A program made the translations under genes and the position numbers. DNA of 64,000 nucleotides from Kitasatospora sp. Root107. GTDB lineage: Bacteria > Actinomycetota > Actinomycetes > Streptomycetales > Streptomycetaceae. The DNA is taken from assembly GCF_001424875.1 (NCBI RefSeq), contig NZ_LMCT01000012.1:337880-401879 (forward strand), given 5' to 3'. Of the stretch, positions 8,323 to 15,749 are shown piece by piece (the first letter of the stretch is position 1; the number at the start of each line of letters is the position of its first letter). The notes beneath the pieces are model-generated. The model saw nothing but the letters and a program-made list of their open reading frames with translations, made no database searches and was not told the origin of the DNA.

Positions 8323-8761
8323 TCGCTCGGAACTCGCCGTTGCCGTCGCCGACACCTCCGGCCTACTGGCGTTCTTCAACCCGCGCGACCCGCACCACGA
8401 CCAGTGCCGGCTGGCGCTCCGCAGACTCGGCCACCTGGTCGTTCCACCGTTCGTGCTGGCCGAGTTGGACTACCTGCTGACCGCACGGGCCGGTGGCACG
8501 GCCGCACTGAGCGCCCTTGGCTACATCTCGCAGGGAGTGCTCCGCTCGCGCTTCGAGGTGCCCGAGGTCGGCGCTCATCTCCCGGCCGCGCGAGCGGTCA
8601 TGCAGACCTATCCCGACATCGGACTCACCGACGCCATGAACGTCGTGCTGGCACGGGAGTTCCGTACCTCCTGCGTGCTGACCCTCGACGTCAAGCACTT
8701 CCGGATGGTCCGACCGCTCACCGTGCACCCGGCGTTCCGACTGCTGCCGCTCGACCTCTGA
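8315..8761 (+). CDS. PIN-domain (VapC-type) toxin ribonuclease
   Basis: 148 residues from a TTG start at 8315 that overlaps the antitoxin end. PIN acidic residues are present: Asp in VADTSGLLAFF, Glu in VLAELDYLL, Asp in GLTDAMNVVLA and Asp in LTLDVKHF. VapC toxins are Mg-dependent endoribonucleases, often cutting tRNA or rRNA. A TTG start with 8-nt overlap keeps toxin translation low and coupled to antitoxin. Confidence 0.88.
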   Translation: MTDRSELAVAVADTSGLLAFFNPRDPHHDQCRLALRRLGHLVVPPFVLAELDYLLTARAGGTAALSALGYISQGVLRSRFEVPEVGAHLPAARAVMQTYPDIGLTDAMNVVLAREFRTSCVLTLDVKHFRMVRPLTVHPAFRLLPLDL

Positions 8762-9006
8762 CGCCCCGCCGGACGGCCGCGTTCGTGGTGCTCTGGGGGC
8801 GGAACGGGGTGCAGCCGCGCTGGGACGTGGTGGGGTTGGCCGGGGCGGCCTGGGTCTGGTGCTGGTGGCCCGGTCCTGACGACCCCTCGAGCTCCGGCCG
8901 CACTGATCGCGGCCGCCCTGGCGGCGACGGCGGCGGCCGTCACCCTCTGGGGGCTCGGCTTCCGCCAACGGCGCTGATCAGCCGCCCACCTTCCAGAGGC
9001 TTCGTT

Positions 9007-9903
9007 TCACAGGCGCAGGCCGCGCAACACCAGGTCCAGCAGGGCGAAGGCGAAGAGGGACATGCCGACGAAGCCGTTGGTGGTGAAGAAGGCCCGGTTC
9101 AGCTTCGAGAGGTCGTGCGGCTTGACGATGGTGTGCTCGTAGACGAAGGCTGCCGCGACCACCACCAGGCCGACCCAGAAGGCCGGGCCCGCGTCGCTGA
9201 GCAGCGCGTACCAGACCAGCAGCGCCAGCGTCACGGCGTGGCAGGCGCGGGCACCGTACAGCGCGGCCGGCACGCCGAAGCGGGCGGGGACGGAGCGGAC
9301 GCCCTCGGCGCGGTCGGCGGTGACGTCCTGGGTGGCGAAGATCAGGTCGAAGCCGCCGATCCAGATGCCGACCGCGAGGCCGAGTACGACCGCATCCCAG
9401 GACCAGCTGCCGGTGACGGCGAGCCAGGCGCCGATCGGGCCCATCGCCTGGGCCAGGCCGAGGATCGCGTGCGGGAAGTCGGTGAACCGCTTGCCGTACG
9501 GGTAGACCACCATCGGGACGACGGCGACCGGGGCGAGCACCAGGCAGAGCGGGTTGAGCAGCGCGGCCGAGCCGAGGAAGACCAGCAGTGCGACGGCCGA
9601 GCCGACGTACGCGGTACGCAGCGAGACCGCGCCGGTGACCAGTTCGCGGTTGGCGGTGCGCGGGTTCCGGGCGTCGATCTCGCGGTCGATGATGCGGTTG
9701 GCGGCCATCGCGAAGGTGCGCAGGCCGACCATGCAGACGGTGACCAGGGCCAGCGTGCCCCAGTGCATCCGACCGTCCGTCAGGTACATCGCGGTGAAGG
9801 CGGCGGTGAAGGCGAACGGCAGGGCGAAGATCGAGTGCTCGATCAGCACCAGGTTGAGAAAGGCCCGGACCTTGTTCGGCGGGACGGCGGCGATCGCGCT
9901 CAC
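9007..9903 (-). CDS. mqnP: UbiA-type prenyltransferase of menaquinone synthesis (futalosine pathway)
   Basis: 298 residues with eight or nine membrane segments. The two Asp-rich motifs of UbiA enzymes are NRIIDREIDARNPRT (about 65) and ATQDVTADRAEG (about 185), which bind Mg-prenyl diphosphate. In Streptomyces this family (S. coelicolor SCO4491) is proposed to prenylate 1,4-dihydroxy-6-naphthoate. The GTG start overlaps the stop of the UbiD-type decarboxylase (GTGA, 9900-9903), so both late-step enzymes are made together. Confidence 0.88.
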   Translation of the reverse strand: MSAIAAVPPNKVRAFLNLVLIEHSIFALPFAFTAAFTAMYLTDGRMHWGTLALVTVCMVGLRTFAMAANRIIDREIDARNPRTANRELVTGAVSLRTAYVGSAVALLVFLGSAALLNPLCLVLAPVAVVPMVVYPYGKRFTDFPHAILGLAQAMGPIGAWLAVTGSWSWDAVVLGLAVGIWIGGFDLIFATQDVTADRAEGVRSVPARFGVPAALYGARACHAVTLALLVWYALLSDAGPAFWVGLVVVAAAFVYEHTIVKPHDLSKLNRAFFTTNGFVGMSLFAFALLDLVLRGLRL

Positions 9904-11357
9904 AGTCCGTACTCCTTCCAGCGTGCGGTCACCAGTGCGGCGGTCTCCGGGTCGGAGCTGACCATCTCGGGCCAGCCGCCGTCCCGGGTGTAGCCCTCCT
10001 CGGGCAGCTTGCGGGTGGCGTCGATGCCCGCCTTGCCGCCCCAGAACTGCTGGTAGGAGGCGTGGTCCAGGTGGTCCACCGGGCCCTCCACGACGGTCAG
10101 GTCGCGGCTGTAGTCGGTGTTGCCCAGGGCCCGCCAGGCGACCTCCTGGTAGTCGTGCACGTCGCAGTCGGAGTCCACCACGATGATCAGTTTGGTCAGC
10201 GACATCATGTGCGCGCCCCAGATCGCGTGCATGGTCTTCTGCGCGTGCTTGGGGTACTTCTTGTCGATCGAGACGATCACGCAGTTGTGGAAGCCGCCCG
10301 CCTCGGGCAGGTCGTAGTCCACGATGTCCGGGATGATGATCTTCAGCAGTGGGAGGAAGAACCGCTCGGTGAACTTCCCCAGCGGCCCGTCCTCGGTCGG
10401 CGGCCGGCCGACCACGATCGACTGCAGGATCGGCCGCTTGCGCATCGTCACGCAGTCGATGGTCAGCGCCGGGAACGGCTCCTGCGGGGTGTAGAAGCCG
10501 GTGTGGTCGCCGAACGGGCCCTCGGGCAGCATCTCGCCGGGCTCGAGCCACCCCTCCAGCACCACCTCGGCGTCGGCCGGGACCTGGAGCGGGACGGTCT
10601 TGCAGTCCACCATCCGCACCCGCTCACCGGCCACGAAGCCCGCGAACAGGTACTCGTCGATGTCGCCGGGCAGCGGCGCGGTGGCCGCGTACGTCACGGC
10701 GGGCGGGCAGCCGAAGGCGATCGCGACCGGCAGCCGCTCGCCGCGCTTGGCGGCCACCGCGTAGTGGTTGCGGCTGTCCTTGTGGATCTGCCAGTGCATC
10801 CCGATGGTCCGCTTGTCGTGCCGCTGCAGGCGGTACAGACCGAGGTTGCGGATGCCGGAGTCCGGGTCCTTGGTGTGGGTCAGGCCCAGGTTGAAGAACG
10901 AACCGCCGTCCAGCGGCCAGGTGAACAGCGCGGGCAGCTGGTCGAGGTCGACCTGATCACCCGTCAGCACCACCTCCTGGACCGGCGCGTCCGAGGACTT
11001 CACGTTCTTCGGCGGCACGTGCGCCATCGAGGCCAGCTTGCCGAACGCGTCCCGGAAACCGGTGAAGCCGTGCGGCAGTTCGGGCTTGAGCAGCCCGGCG
11101 ATCTTCTCCGAGATCTCCTCCGGGCCCTTCAGGCCGAGCGACTTGGCGAGCCTGCGCTCGGTGCCGAAGACGTTCATCGCCAGCGGCATCGAGCAGCCCT
11201 TGACGTTCTCGAAGAGCAGCGCCGGACCCTTGGCCTTCTGCACCCGGTCGACGATCTCGCCGATCTCCAGATGGGGATCGACCTCGGTCTTGATCCTCTT
11301 GAGGTCGCCCTCTCGCTCCAGGGCCCGGAGAAACGAACGGAGATCGTCGTATGCCAT
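9900..11357 (-). CDS. mqnL: UbiD-family decarboxylase, menaquinone biosynthesis
   Basis: 485 residues, full length for UbiD (MAYDDLRSFLRALEREGDL to ARWKEYGL). Conserved blocks include HWQIHKDSRNHYAVA, EGPFGDHTGFYTP and SIDKKYPKHAQKTMHAIWG. UbiD enzymes use prenylated FMN to remove an aromatic carboxyl group. Pairing with MqnP matches S. coelicolor SCO4490-4491 and the late futalosine pathway. A UbiX flavin prenyltransferase, expected as partner, is not in this neighbourhood. The ATG at 11357 has no strong ribosome-binding site; a GATACT box about 10 nt upstream suggests a leaderless mRNA. Confidence 0.88.
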   Translation of the reverse strand: MAYDDLRSFLRALEREGDLKRIKTEVDPHLEIGEIVDRVQKAKGPALLFENVKGCSMPLAMNVFGTERRLAKSLGLKGPEEISEKIAGLLKPELPHGFTGFRDAFGKLASMAHVPPKNVKSSDAPVQEVVLTGDQVDLDQLPALFTWPLDGGSFFNLGLTHTKDPDSGIRNLGLYRLQRHDKRTIGMHWQIHKDSRNHYAVAAKRGERLPVAIAFGCPPAVTYAATAPLPGDIDEYLFAGFVAGERVRMVDCKTVPLQVPADAEVVLEGWLEPGEMLPEGPFGDHTGFYTPQEPFPALTIDCVTMRKRPILQSIVVGRPPTEDGPLGKFTERFFLPLLKIIIPDIVDYDLPEAGGFHNCVIVSIDKKYPKHAQKTMHAIWGAHMMSLTKLIIVVDSDCDVHDYQEVAWRALGNTDYSRDLTVVEGPVDHLDHASYQQFWGGKAGIDATRKLPEEGYTRDGGWPEMVSSDPETAALVTARWKEYGL

Positions 11358-11435
11358 GCAGGCCAGTATCCGATACGGACTACTCTGGCCACGCCAAGAG
11401 GGCCCCACCTGTCGTTCCCCGGGGGAGATCACACC

Positions 11436-11816
11436 GTGTTGAGGATTCTGCCGCCACTGCTCCTGCTCGCCCTCTGGATCTGGGCGTTCATCGACTGCCT
11501 GACCACTCCGGAGCAGGAGGTCAAGCACATGCCCAAGGTGATCTGGGTGATCATCGTGCTGCTCTTCCCGCTGATCGGCTCGATCGCCTGGCTGGCCATC
11601 GGCAAGCAGCGCGACGGCCTGACCACCGCCCGCGGCGCGGGCCGCTCGGGCGGCCGCCAGGTGGCGCCGGACGACAACCCCGAGTTCCTCGCCTCGCTCA
11701 AGAAGGACCAGAGCGACCGGGACGCCGAGCTGCTCAAGCAGTGGGAGCTCGACCTGCGCCGCCGCGAGGAGGAGCTGCGCGACAAGGGCGAAGAGGGGAA
11801 CCCCGACAAGCGCTGA
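11436..11816 (+). CDS. PLDc_N-domain membrane protein
   Basis: 126 residues from a GTG preceded by GGAG at 8 nt. Two membrane segments (LPPLLLLALWIWAFIDCLT and MPKVIWVIIVLLFPLIGSIAWLAIG) form the small PLDc_N (phospholipase D nuclease N-terminal) domain, here without any catalytic domain. The cytosolic tail is charged and ends in a probable coiled coil (LLKQWELDLRRREEELRD). Proteins of this type are widespread in actinobacteria with unknown function. Divergent from the UbiD gene. Confidence 0.85.
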   Translation: MLRILPPLLLLALWIWAFIDCLTTPEQEVKHMPKVIWVIIVLLFPLIGSIAWLAIGKQRDGLTTARGAGRSGGRQVAPDDNPEFLASLKKDQSDRDAELLKQWELDLRRREEELRDKGEEGNPDKR

Positions 11817-12142
11817 CCTGCTTTGGCGCATCCCTACGAGCCGGGACACCCCTCGGCAGTCGGTGCAGACCCGCCCCGAAACCCCTGAATTTCCCGCCTG
11901 ACCTGCGGATCTCCCCTCGCGGCAGGCACCCCGTGCAGTCCGTACAGCGGCCCGGCCGAGCTTTCGGCCGGGCCGTTTTCTGTACAGCCCTGACAGCTTC
12001 TGGCGCCCGACCTTGTACGGAATCGACGCCGAGCCGGAGCCATGATCCCTCGTACTGTCGTAGGTGAAGAAGTGTTCGCAGCGACCGGCCCGCCACAGCG
12101 GCCCGCCGCAGGACAGTTCCCTCAGACTTGGAGTGGTTCGAG
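11817..12142. other. 326-bp intergenic region before accB
   Basis: No convincing coding sequence. It contains one strong terminator (11948-11980) and, by position, the accB promoter, which I cannot place with confidence. The part before the terminator is unusually C-rich. Confidence 0.5.
11948..11980 (+). terminator. Rho-independent terminator
   Basis: 12-bp perfect GC stem (11948-11959 with 11964-11975), GCTT loop and a TTTT run. Flanking GTACAG and CTGTAC can extend the stem. It ends the PLDc_N gene transcript 130 bp after its stop; the long 3' tail could itself be a small RNA. Confidence 0.85.
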
Positions 12143-13744
12143 ATGACGGTTCTGCACGAGGCGCCCGCCGGTGGCGAGATCCCCGAGACCCCGGCCGACG
12201 CCCGGGGGCGCGTGGCCGAACTGCACGAACTCCGCAGCCAGGTGCTGCGCGGCCCCAGCGAGAAGGCCACCGAGGCCCAGCACGCCAAGGGCAAGCTGAC
12301 GGCCCGTGAGCGGATCGACCTGCTGCTGGACGAGGGCTCCTTCCGCGAGGTCGAGCCGCTCCGCCGGCACCGGGCCACCGGCTTCGGCCTGGAGGCCAAG
12401 AAGCCGCACACCGACGGCGTGATCGTCGGCTGGGGCACCGTGCACGGCCGGACGGTCTTCACCTACGCCCACGACTTCCGGATCTTCGGCGGCGCACTGG
12501 GCGAGGCCCACGCGCAGAAGATCCACAAGATCATGGACATGGCCATCGCGGCCGGTGCCCCGCTGGTCTCGCTCAACGACGGCGCCGGCGCCCGGATCCA
12601 GGAGGGCGTCACCGCCCTGGCCGGCTACGGCGGCATCTTCCAGCGCAACACCCGCGCCTCCGGTGTCATCCCGCAGATCTCGGTGATGCTCGGCCCGTGC
12701 GCCGGTGGCGCCGCGTACTCCCCCGCGCTGACCGACTTCATCTTCATGGTCCGCGAGACCTCGCAGATGTTCATCACCGGCCCTGACGTGGTCCAGGCCG
12801 TCACCGGCGAGAAGATCAGCCAGAACGGCCTCGGCGGCGCCGACGTGCACTCCGGCGTCTCCGGCGTCTCGCACTTCGCCTACGACGACGAGCAGAGCTG
12901 CATCGAGGAGGTCCGCTACCTCCTCTCGCTGCTCCCGCAGAACAACCGCGAGATGCCGCCGGCCACACCGAACGACGACCCGGTCGACCGCCGCAACGAC
13001 GTCCTGCTCGACCTGGTCCCGGCCGACGGCAACCGCCCGTACGACATGCGCAAGGTGATCGAGGAGATCGTCGACCACGGCGAGTTCCTGGAGATCCACG
13101 AGCGCTGGGCCACCAACGTGCTCTGCGTGCTGGCCCGGATCGACGGCCACGTCACCGGCATCATCGCCAACCAGCCGCAGTCGCTGGCCGGTGTGCTGGA
13201 CATCAACGCCTCGGAGAAGGCCGCACGCTTCGTCCAGATGTGCGACGCCTTCAACATCCCGCTGGTCACCATGCTCGACGTCCCCGGCTTCCTGCCCGGC
13301 GTCGACCAGGAGCACGACGGCATCATCCGACACGGCGCCAAGCTGCTCTACGCCTACTGCAACGCCACCGTGCCGCGGATCCAGCTGATCCTGCGCAAGG
13401 CGTACGGCGGCGCGTACATCGTGATGGACTCCCGCTCGATCGGCGCCGACCTGTCCTACGCCTGGCCCACCAACGAGATCGCCGTGATGGGCGCCGAGGG
13501 CGCGGCCAACGTGATCTTCCGCCGGGACATCAACGGGGCCGAGGACCCGGAGGCGATGCGGGCGCAGAAGATCAAGGAGTACAAGACCGAGCTGATGCAC
13601 CCCTACTACGCCGCCGAACGCGGCCTGGTGGACGACGTCATCGACCCGGCCGAGACCCGCGCGGTACTGGCCTCCTCGCTCGCCATGCTCCGCACCAAGC
13701 ACGCCGACCTGCCGAGCCGTAAGCACGGCAACCCGCCGATGTAA
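12143..13744 (+). CDS. accB: Acyl-CoA carboxylase beta (carboxyltransferase) subunit
   Basis: 533 residues. It transfers carboxyl from biotin to acetyl- or propionyl-CoA, making malonyl- or methylmalonyl-CoA for fatty acids and polyketides. Both crotonase-like halves are complete, with oxyanion-hole stretches around MLGPCAGGAAYSPALTDF and RKAYGGAYIVMDS. The N-terminus MTVLHEAP, the C-terminus KHGNPPM and the following epsilon subunit gene match S. coelicolor AccB (SCO5535) rather than PccB. The ATG at 12143 has GGAG 9 nt upstream; an upstream TTG in frame lacks such a site. Confidence 0.95.
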   Translation: MTVLHEAPAGGEIPETPADARGRVAELHELRSQVLRGPSEKATEAQHAKGKLTARERIDLLLDEGSFREVEPLRRHRATGFGLEAKKPHTDGVIVGWGTVHGRTVFTYAHDFRIFGGALGEAHAQKIHKIMDMAIAAGAPLVSLNDGAGARIQEGVTALAGYGGIFQRNTRASGVIPQISVMLGPCAGGAAYSPALTDFIFMVRETSQMFITGPDVVQAVTGEKISQNGLGGADVHSGVSGVSHFAYDDEQSCIEEVRYLLSLLPQNNREMPPATPNDDPVDRRNDVLLDLVPADGNRPYDMRKVIEEIVDHGEFLEIHERWATNVLCVLARIDGHVTGIIANQPQSLAGVLDINASEKAARFVQMCDAFNIPLVTMLDVPGFLPGVDQEHDGIIRHGAKLLYAYCNATVPRIQLILRKAYGGAYIVMDSRSIGADLSYAWPTNEIAVMGAEGAANVIFRRDINGAEDPEAMRAQKIKEYKTELMHPYYAAERGLVDDVIDPAETRAVLASSLAMLRTKHADLPSRKHGNPPM

Positions 13745-13801
13745 CGCGGCGTTGCGCCGCCCGGAACCCACCAGACTTCAAGACGCGGGAGAAATGACCT
13801 C

Positions 13802-14008
13802 ATGACCGCCAATGCCGAACCGCTGCTCCGCATCGTCCGTGGCACCCTGTCGGACGAGGAACTCGCCGCCCTGACCGCAGTCCTGATGGCCCGTGCAGCC
13901 GCCTCGCAGCACGCCGCCGCAGCCCCCGCCGAGCCCATCGCCACCTGGTCCCGGGTGGAGCGTCGCCCGGCCTACTACTCCCCCGTCAGCTGGCAGCAGG
14001 CGGCCTGA
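13802..14008 (+). CDS. accE: Acyl-CoA carboxylase epsilon subunit
   Basis: 68 residues: MTANAEPLLRIVRGTLSDEELAALTAVL followed by an Ala-rich stretch and an aromatic end WSRVERRPAYYSPVSWQQAA, the standard actinobacterial AccE/PccE pattern. It binds the beta subunit and stimulates the holo-carboxylase. It lies 57 bp after accB with GGGAG before the ATG, so it is co-transcribed. The final Trp-containing element resembles that of other Streptomyces epsilon subunits. Confidence 0.92.
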   Translation: MTANAEPLLRIVRGTLSDEELAALTAVLMARAAASQHAAAAPAEPIATWSRVERRPAYYSPVSWQQAA

Positions 14009-14023
14009 CGGAAGTTGCACTAC

Positions 14024-14113
14024 CCAGGGGCTCGGGGAACTGCGAAAGTGCCTGACCACCTACGTACGGATCACCTTGTACGAGGCCGGCGTCGCAGTTC
14101 CCCGAGCCCCTGG
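14024..14113 (-). repeat. Palindromic intergenic repeat, copy 1
   Basis: 21-bp perfect terminal inverted repeats (14024-14044 and 14093-14113, sharing GGGGCTCGGGGAACTGCG) around a 48-bp core. The core, read on the minus strand, matches that of 45461-45584 over AAGGTGATCCGT and AGGTGGTCAGGCACTTTCG. The element sits between convergent genes, where it can also act as a terminator. GC-rich GGGAACTGCG palindromes of this kind are common between Streptomyces genes. Confidence 0.85.
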
Positions 14114-14143
14114 TGTGTGCCAACTGGGTGCCCTGCCAACAGC

Positions 14144-14548
14144 TCAGGCCACGGCCAGGGCCTTGCGCCCGGCGTGCATCACGCTGAGGTTGGCCTCCAG
14201 GCGGACGGGGTCCTGGCAGAGCCACAGCCGGACGGCCGCGCCGAGGATCGCGCTGGCCGAGCCGAGCCGAACCCCCGTCAGCTGCGCCACCCGGGCGGCG
14301 GCCAGCACCAGCAGGTCGGCCAGTGCGGCCGGCAGCCAGACCGTCTGCGCACACGGCGCCGGCGGCGCGAGCGCCGCCAGCAGCCGGTACGCCTCTGCCT
14401 GCCGGTGCAGCATCGGCAGGACGTCGAGCAGCCCGTCCGCCACCACCTCCGACACGTCGCTCCGATGGCTCTGGGCCAGCCGACGGAGCAGCACTCGCTC
14501 CGCAGCGGTGATTCGGACGGTCAGCATGACCTCGTCGCACTCCAGCAC
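14144..14548 (-). CDS. Hypothetical protein, possible tandem ribbon-helix-helix
   Basis: 134 residues from a GTG with AGGAGGG 7 nt upstream, a strong site, so the gene is real. No firm family recognised. Two stretches each look like a beta strand plus two helices: LTVRITAAERVLLRRLAQ...VVADGLLDVL (about 9-45) and TVWLPAALADLLVLAAARV...AILGAAVRLWL (about 69-112). That suggests a duplicated RHH-like (CopG/Arc) DNA-binding unit in one chain; this is inference only. It lies upstream of, but separated by 60 bp from the end of, ccsB on the same strand, and is convergent with accE. Confidence 0.7.
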   Translation of the reverse strand: MLECDEVMLTVRITAAERVLLRRLAQSHRSDVSEVVADGLLDVLPMLHRQAEAYRLLAALAPPAPCAQTVWLPAALADLLVLAAARVAQLTGVRLGSASAILGAAVRLWLCQDPVRLEANLSVMHAGRKALAVA

Positions 14549-14609
14549 GGTGCGGCCCTCCTCGCGGATTTCGAACGGGCGGTACGGAACAGGCCGAACG
14601 GACGAGTCG

Positions 14610-15746
14610 TCAGACTCCGGCGTAGGAGTGCTTACCCGTGACGAAGATGTTGACGCCGTAGTAGTTGAACAACCAGCAGGCGAAGGCCAGCAGCGCCAGG
14701 TAGGCGGCCTTGCGGCCCTTCCAGCCGGCCGTGGCCCGGGCGTGCAGGTAGCAGGCGTAGAACACCCAGGTGATGAAGGACCAGGTCTCCTTCGGGTCCC
14801 ACTCCCAGTACTTGCCCCAGGCCGCCTCGGCCCAGATCGCGCCCGCCACGATGGTGAAGGTCCAGAGCGGGAAGACGATCGCGTTGATCCGGTACGAGAG
14901 CTTGTCGAAGGTGGCGGCGGCGGGCAGCCGCTGCCAGATCGAGGCGGGGGTGCCGAGCGGGCCGCTGGTCCGACCGGCGGCGATCCGGCGGTCGTAGGTG
15001 TCCTTGCCGAGGTAGAGCACGGTGGCGATGAACGCCGCGTAGAAGGCGCCGCCGCAGAAGATCGCGGTGGAGACGTGGATCGCCAGCCAGTACGAGTGCA
15101 GGGCCGGGACGAGCTGCTCGGACTCGGTGTAGAGCACGGTGACCGCGAGGCCGAGGGTGAGGATCACGGCGACCAGCACCGGCAGGCCGAGCCAGCGGAC
15201 CGGCTTCTTGGCGGCCAGCAGGCCGAGGTAGGCGACCACCATGGCGAGCGCGAAGGCGCAGGAGAACTCGTACATGTTGCCCCACGGCCAACGCACCACC
15301 GAGAGGCCCCGGGTGAGCACCGCGCCGGCGTGCAGCACCGCGCCGAGCGCGGCCAGTGAGACCGCGATCCGGCCCGCCAGGTCGCCCTTCTCGCTGCTGC
15401 CCGCCGCGCCCGGGCCGTCCAGGTCGGCGACCGTGTCGCGGCCGCTGGTGACCACGGTGGCGCCCGCGTCGGCGAGGGCGGTACGGGTCAGCGTGGTGGT
15501 GCCGCCGTCGGCCGAGGCGACCGTGACGGTGACCTTCTTGGCGCCCTTGGCCGGGCCCTGCGCGGCCGCGACGGCGGCGGCCAGACCGGCCTGCTCGACC
15601 GAGCGGACCGCGACGGCGCCCTTGCTGCCGAACGTCCACTCGAAGATGTGGGCGAACATGGCGATGACGTACACGGCCATCGCCGAGTAGATCAGCTTGT
15701 TGGACAGGTCGGCCAGTTGCGGGTCGACCGACGAGGCGAGGTTCAC
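14610..15746 (-). CDS. ccsB: Cytochrome c biogenesis protein CcsB/ResC (heme handling)
   Basis: 378 residues, polytopic. The tryptophan-rich heme-handling motif WGKYWEWDPKETWSFITW is intact near the C-terminus, with conserved His residues in HVSTAIFCGGAF and nearby. Together with ResB it exports heme and attaches it to apocytochrome c (system II). The GTG start has AAGGAG 6 nt upstream and lies 3 bp after the resB stop. The first extracytoplasmic region has an Ala/Gly-rich insertion (about 55-110) that looks variable. Confidence 0.93.
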   Translation of the reverse strand: MNLASSVDPQLADLSNKLIYSAMAVYVIAMFAHIFEWTFGSKGAVAVRSVEQAGLAAAVAAAQGPAKGAKKVTVTVASADGGTTTLTRTALADAGATVVTSGRDTVADLDGPGAAGSSEKGDLAGRIAVSLAALGAVLHAGAVLTRGLSVVRWPWGNMYEFSCAFALAMVVAYLGLLAAKKPVRWLGLPVLVAVILTLGLAVTVLYTESEQLVPALHSYWLAIHVSTAIFCGGAFYAAFIATVLYLGKDTYDRRIAAGRTSGPLGTPASIWQRLPAAATFDKLSYRINAIVFPLWTFTIVAGAIWAEAAWGKYWEWDPKETWSFITWVFYACYLHARATAGWKGRKAAYLALLAFACWLFNYYGVNIFVTGKHSYAGV

Positions 15747-15749
15747 CGT

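Noticed and set aside
8762..9006. Possible decayed membrane-protein gene between vapC and mqnP
   Set aside because: Short hydrophobic stretches (WDVVGLAGAAWVWCWW; ALIAAALAATAAAVTLWGLGF) appear in different frames but no homologue is recognised and no start is convincing.
11834..12067. Small open frames in the accB upstream region
   Set aside because: They cross the terminator and show no family features or ribosome-binding sites.
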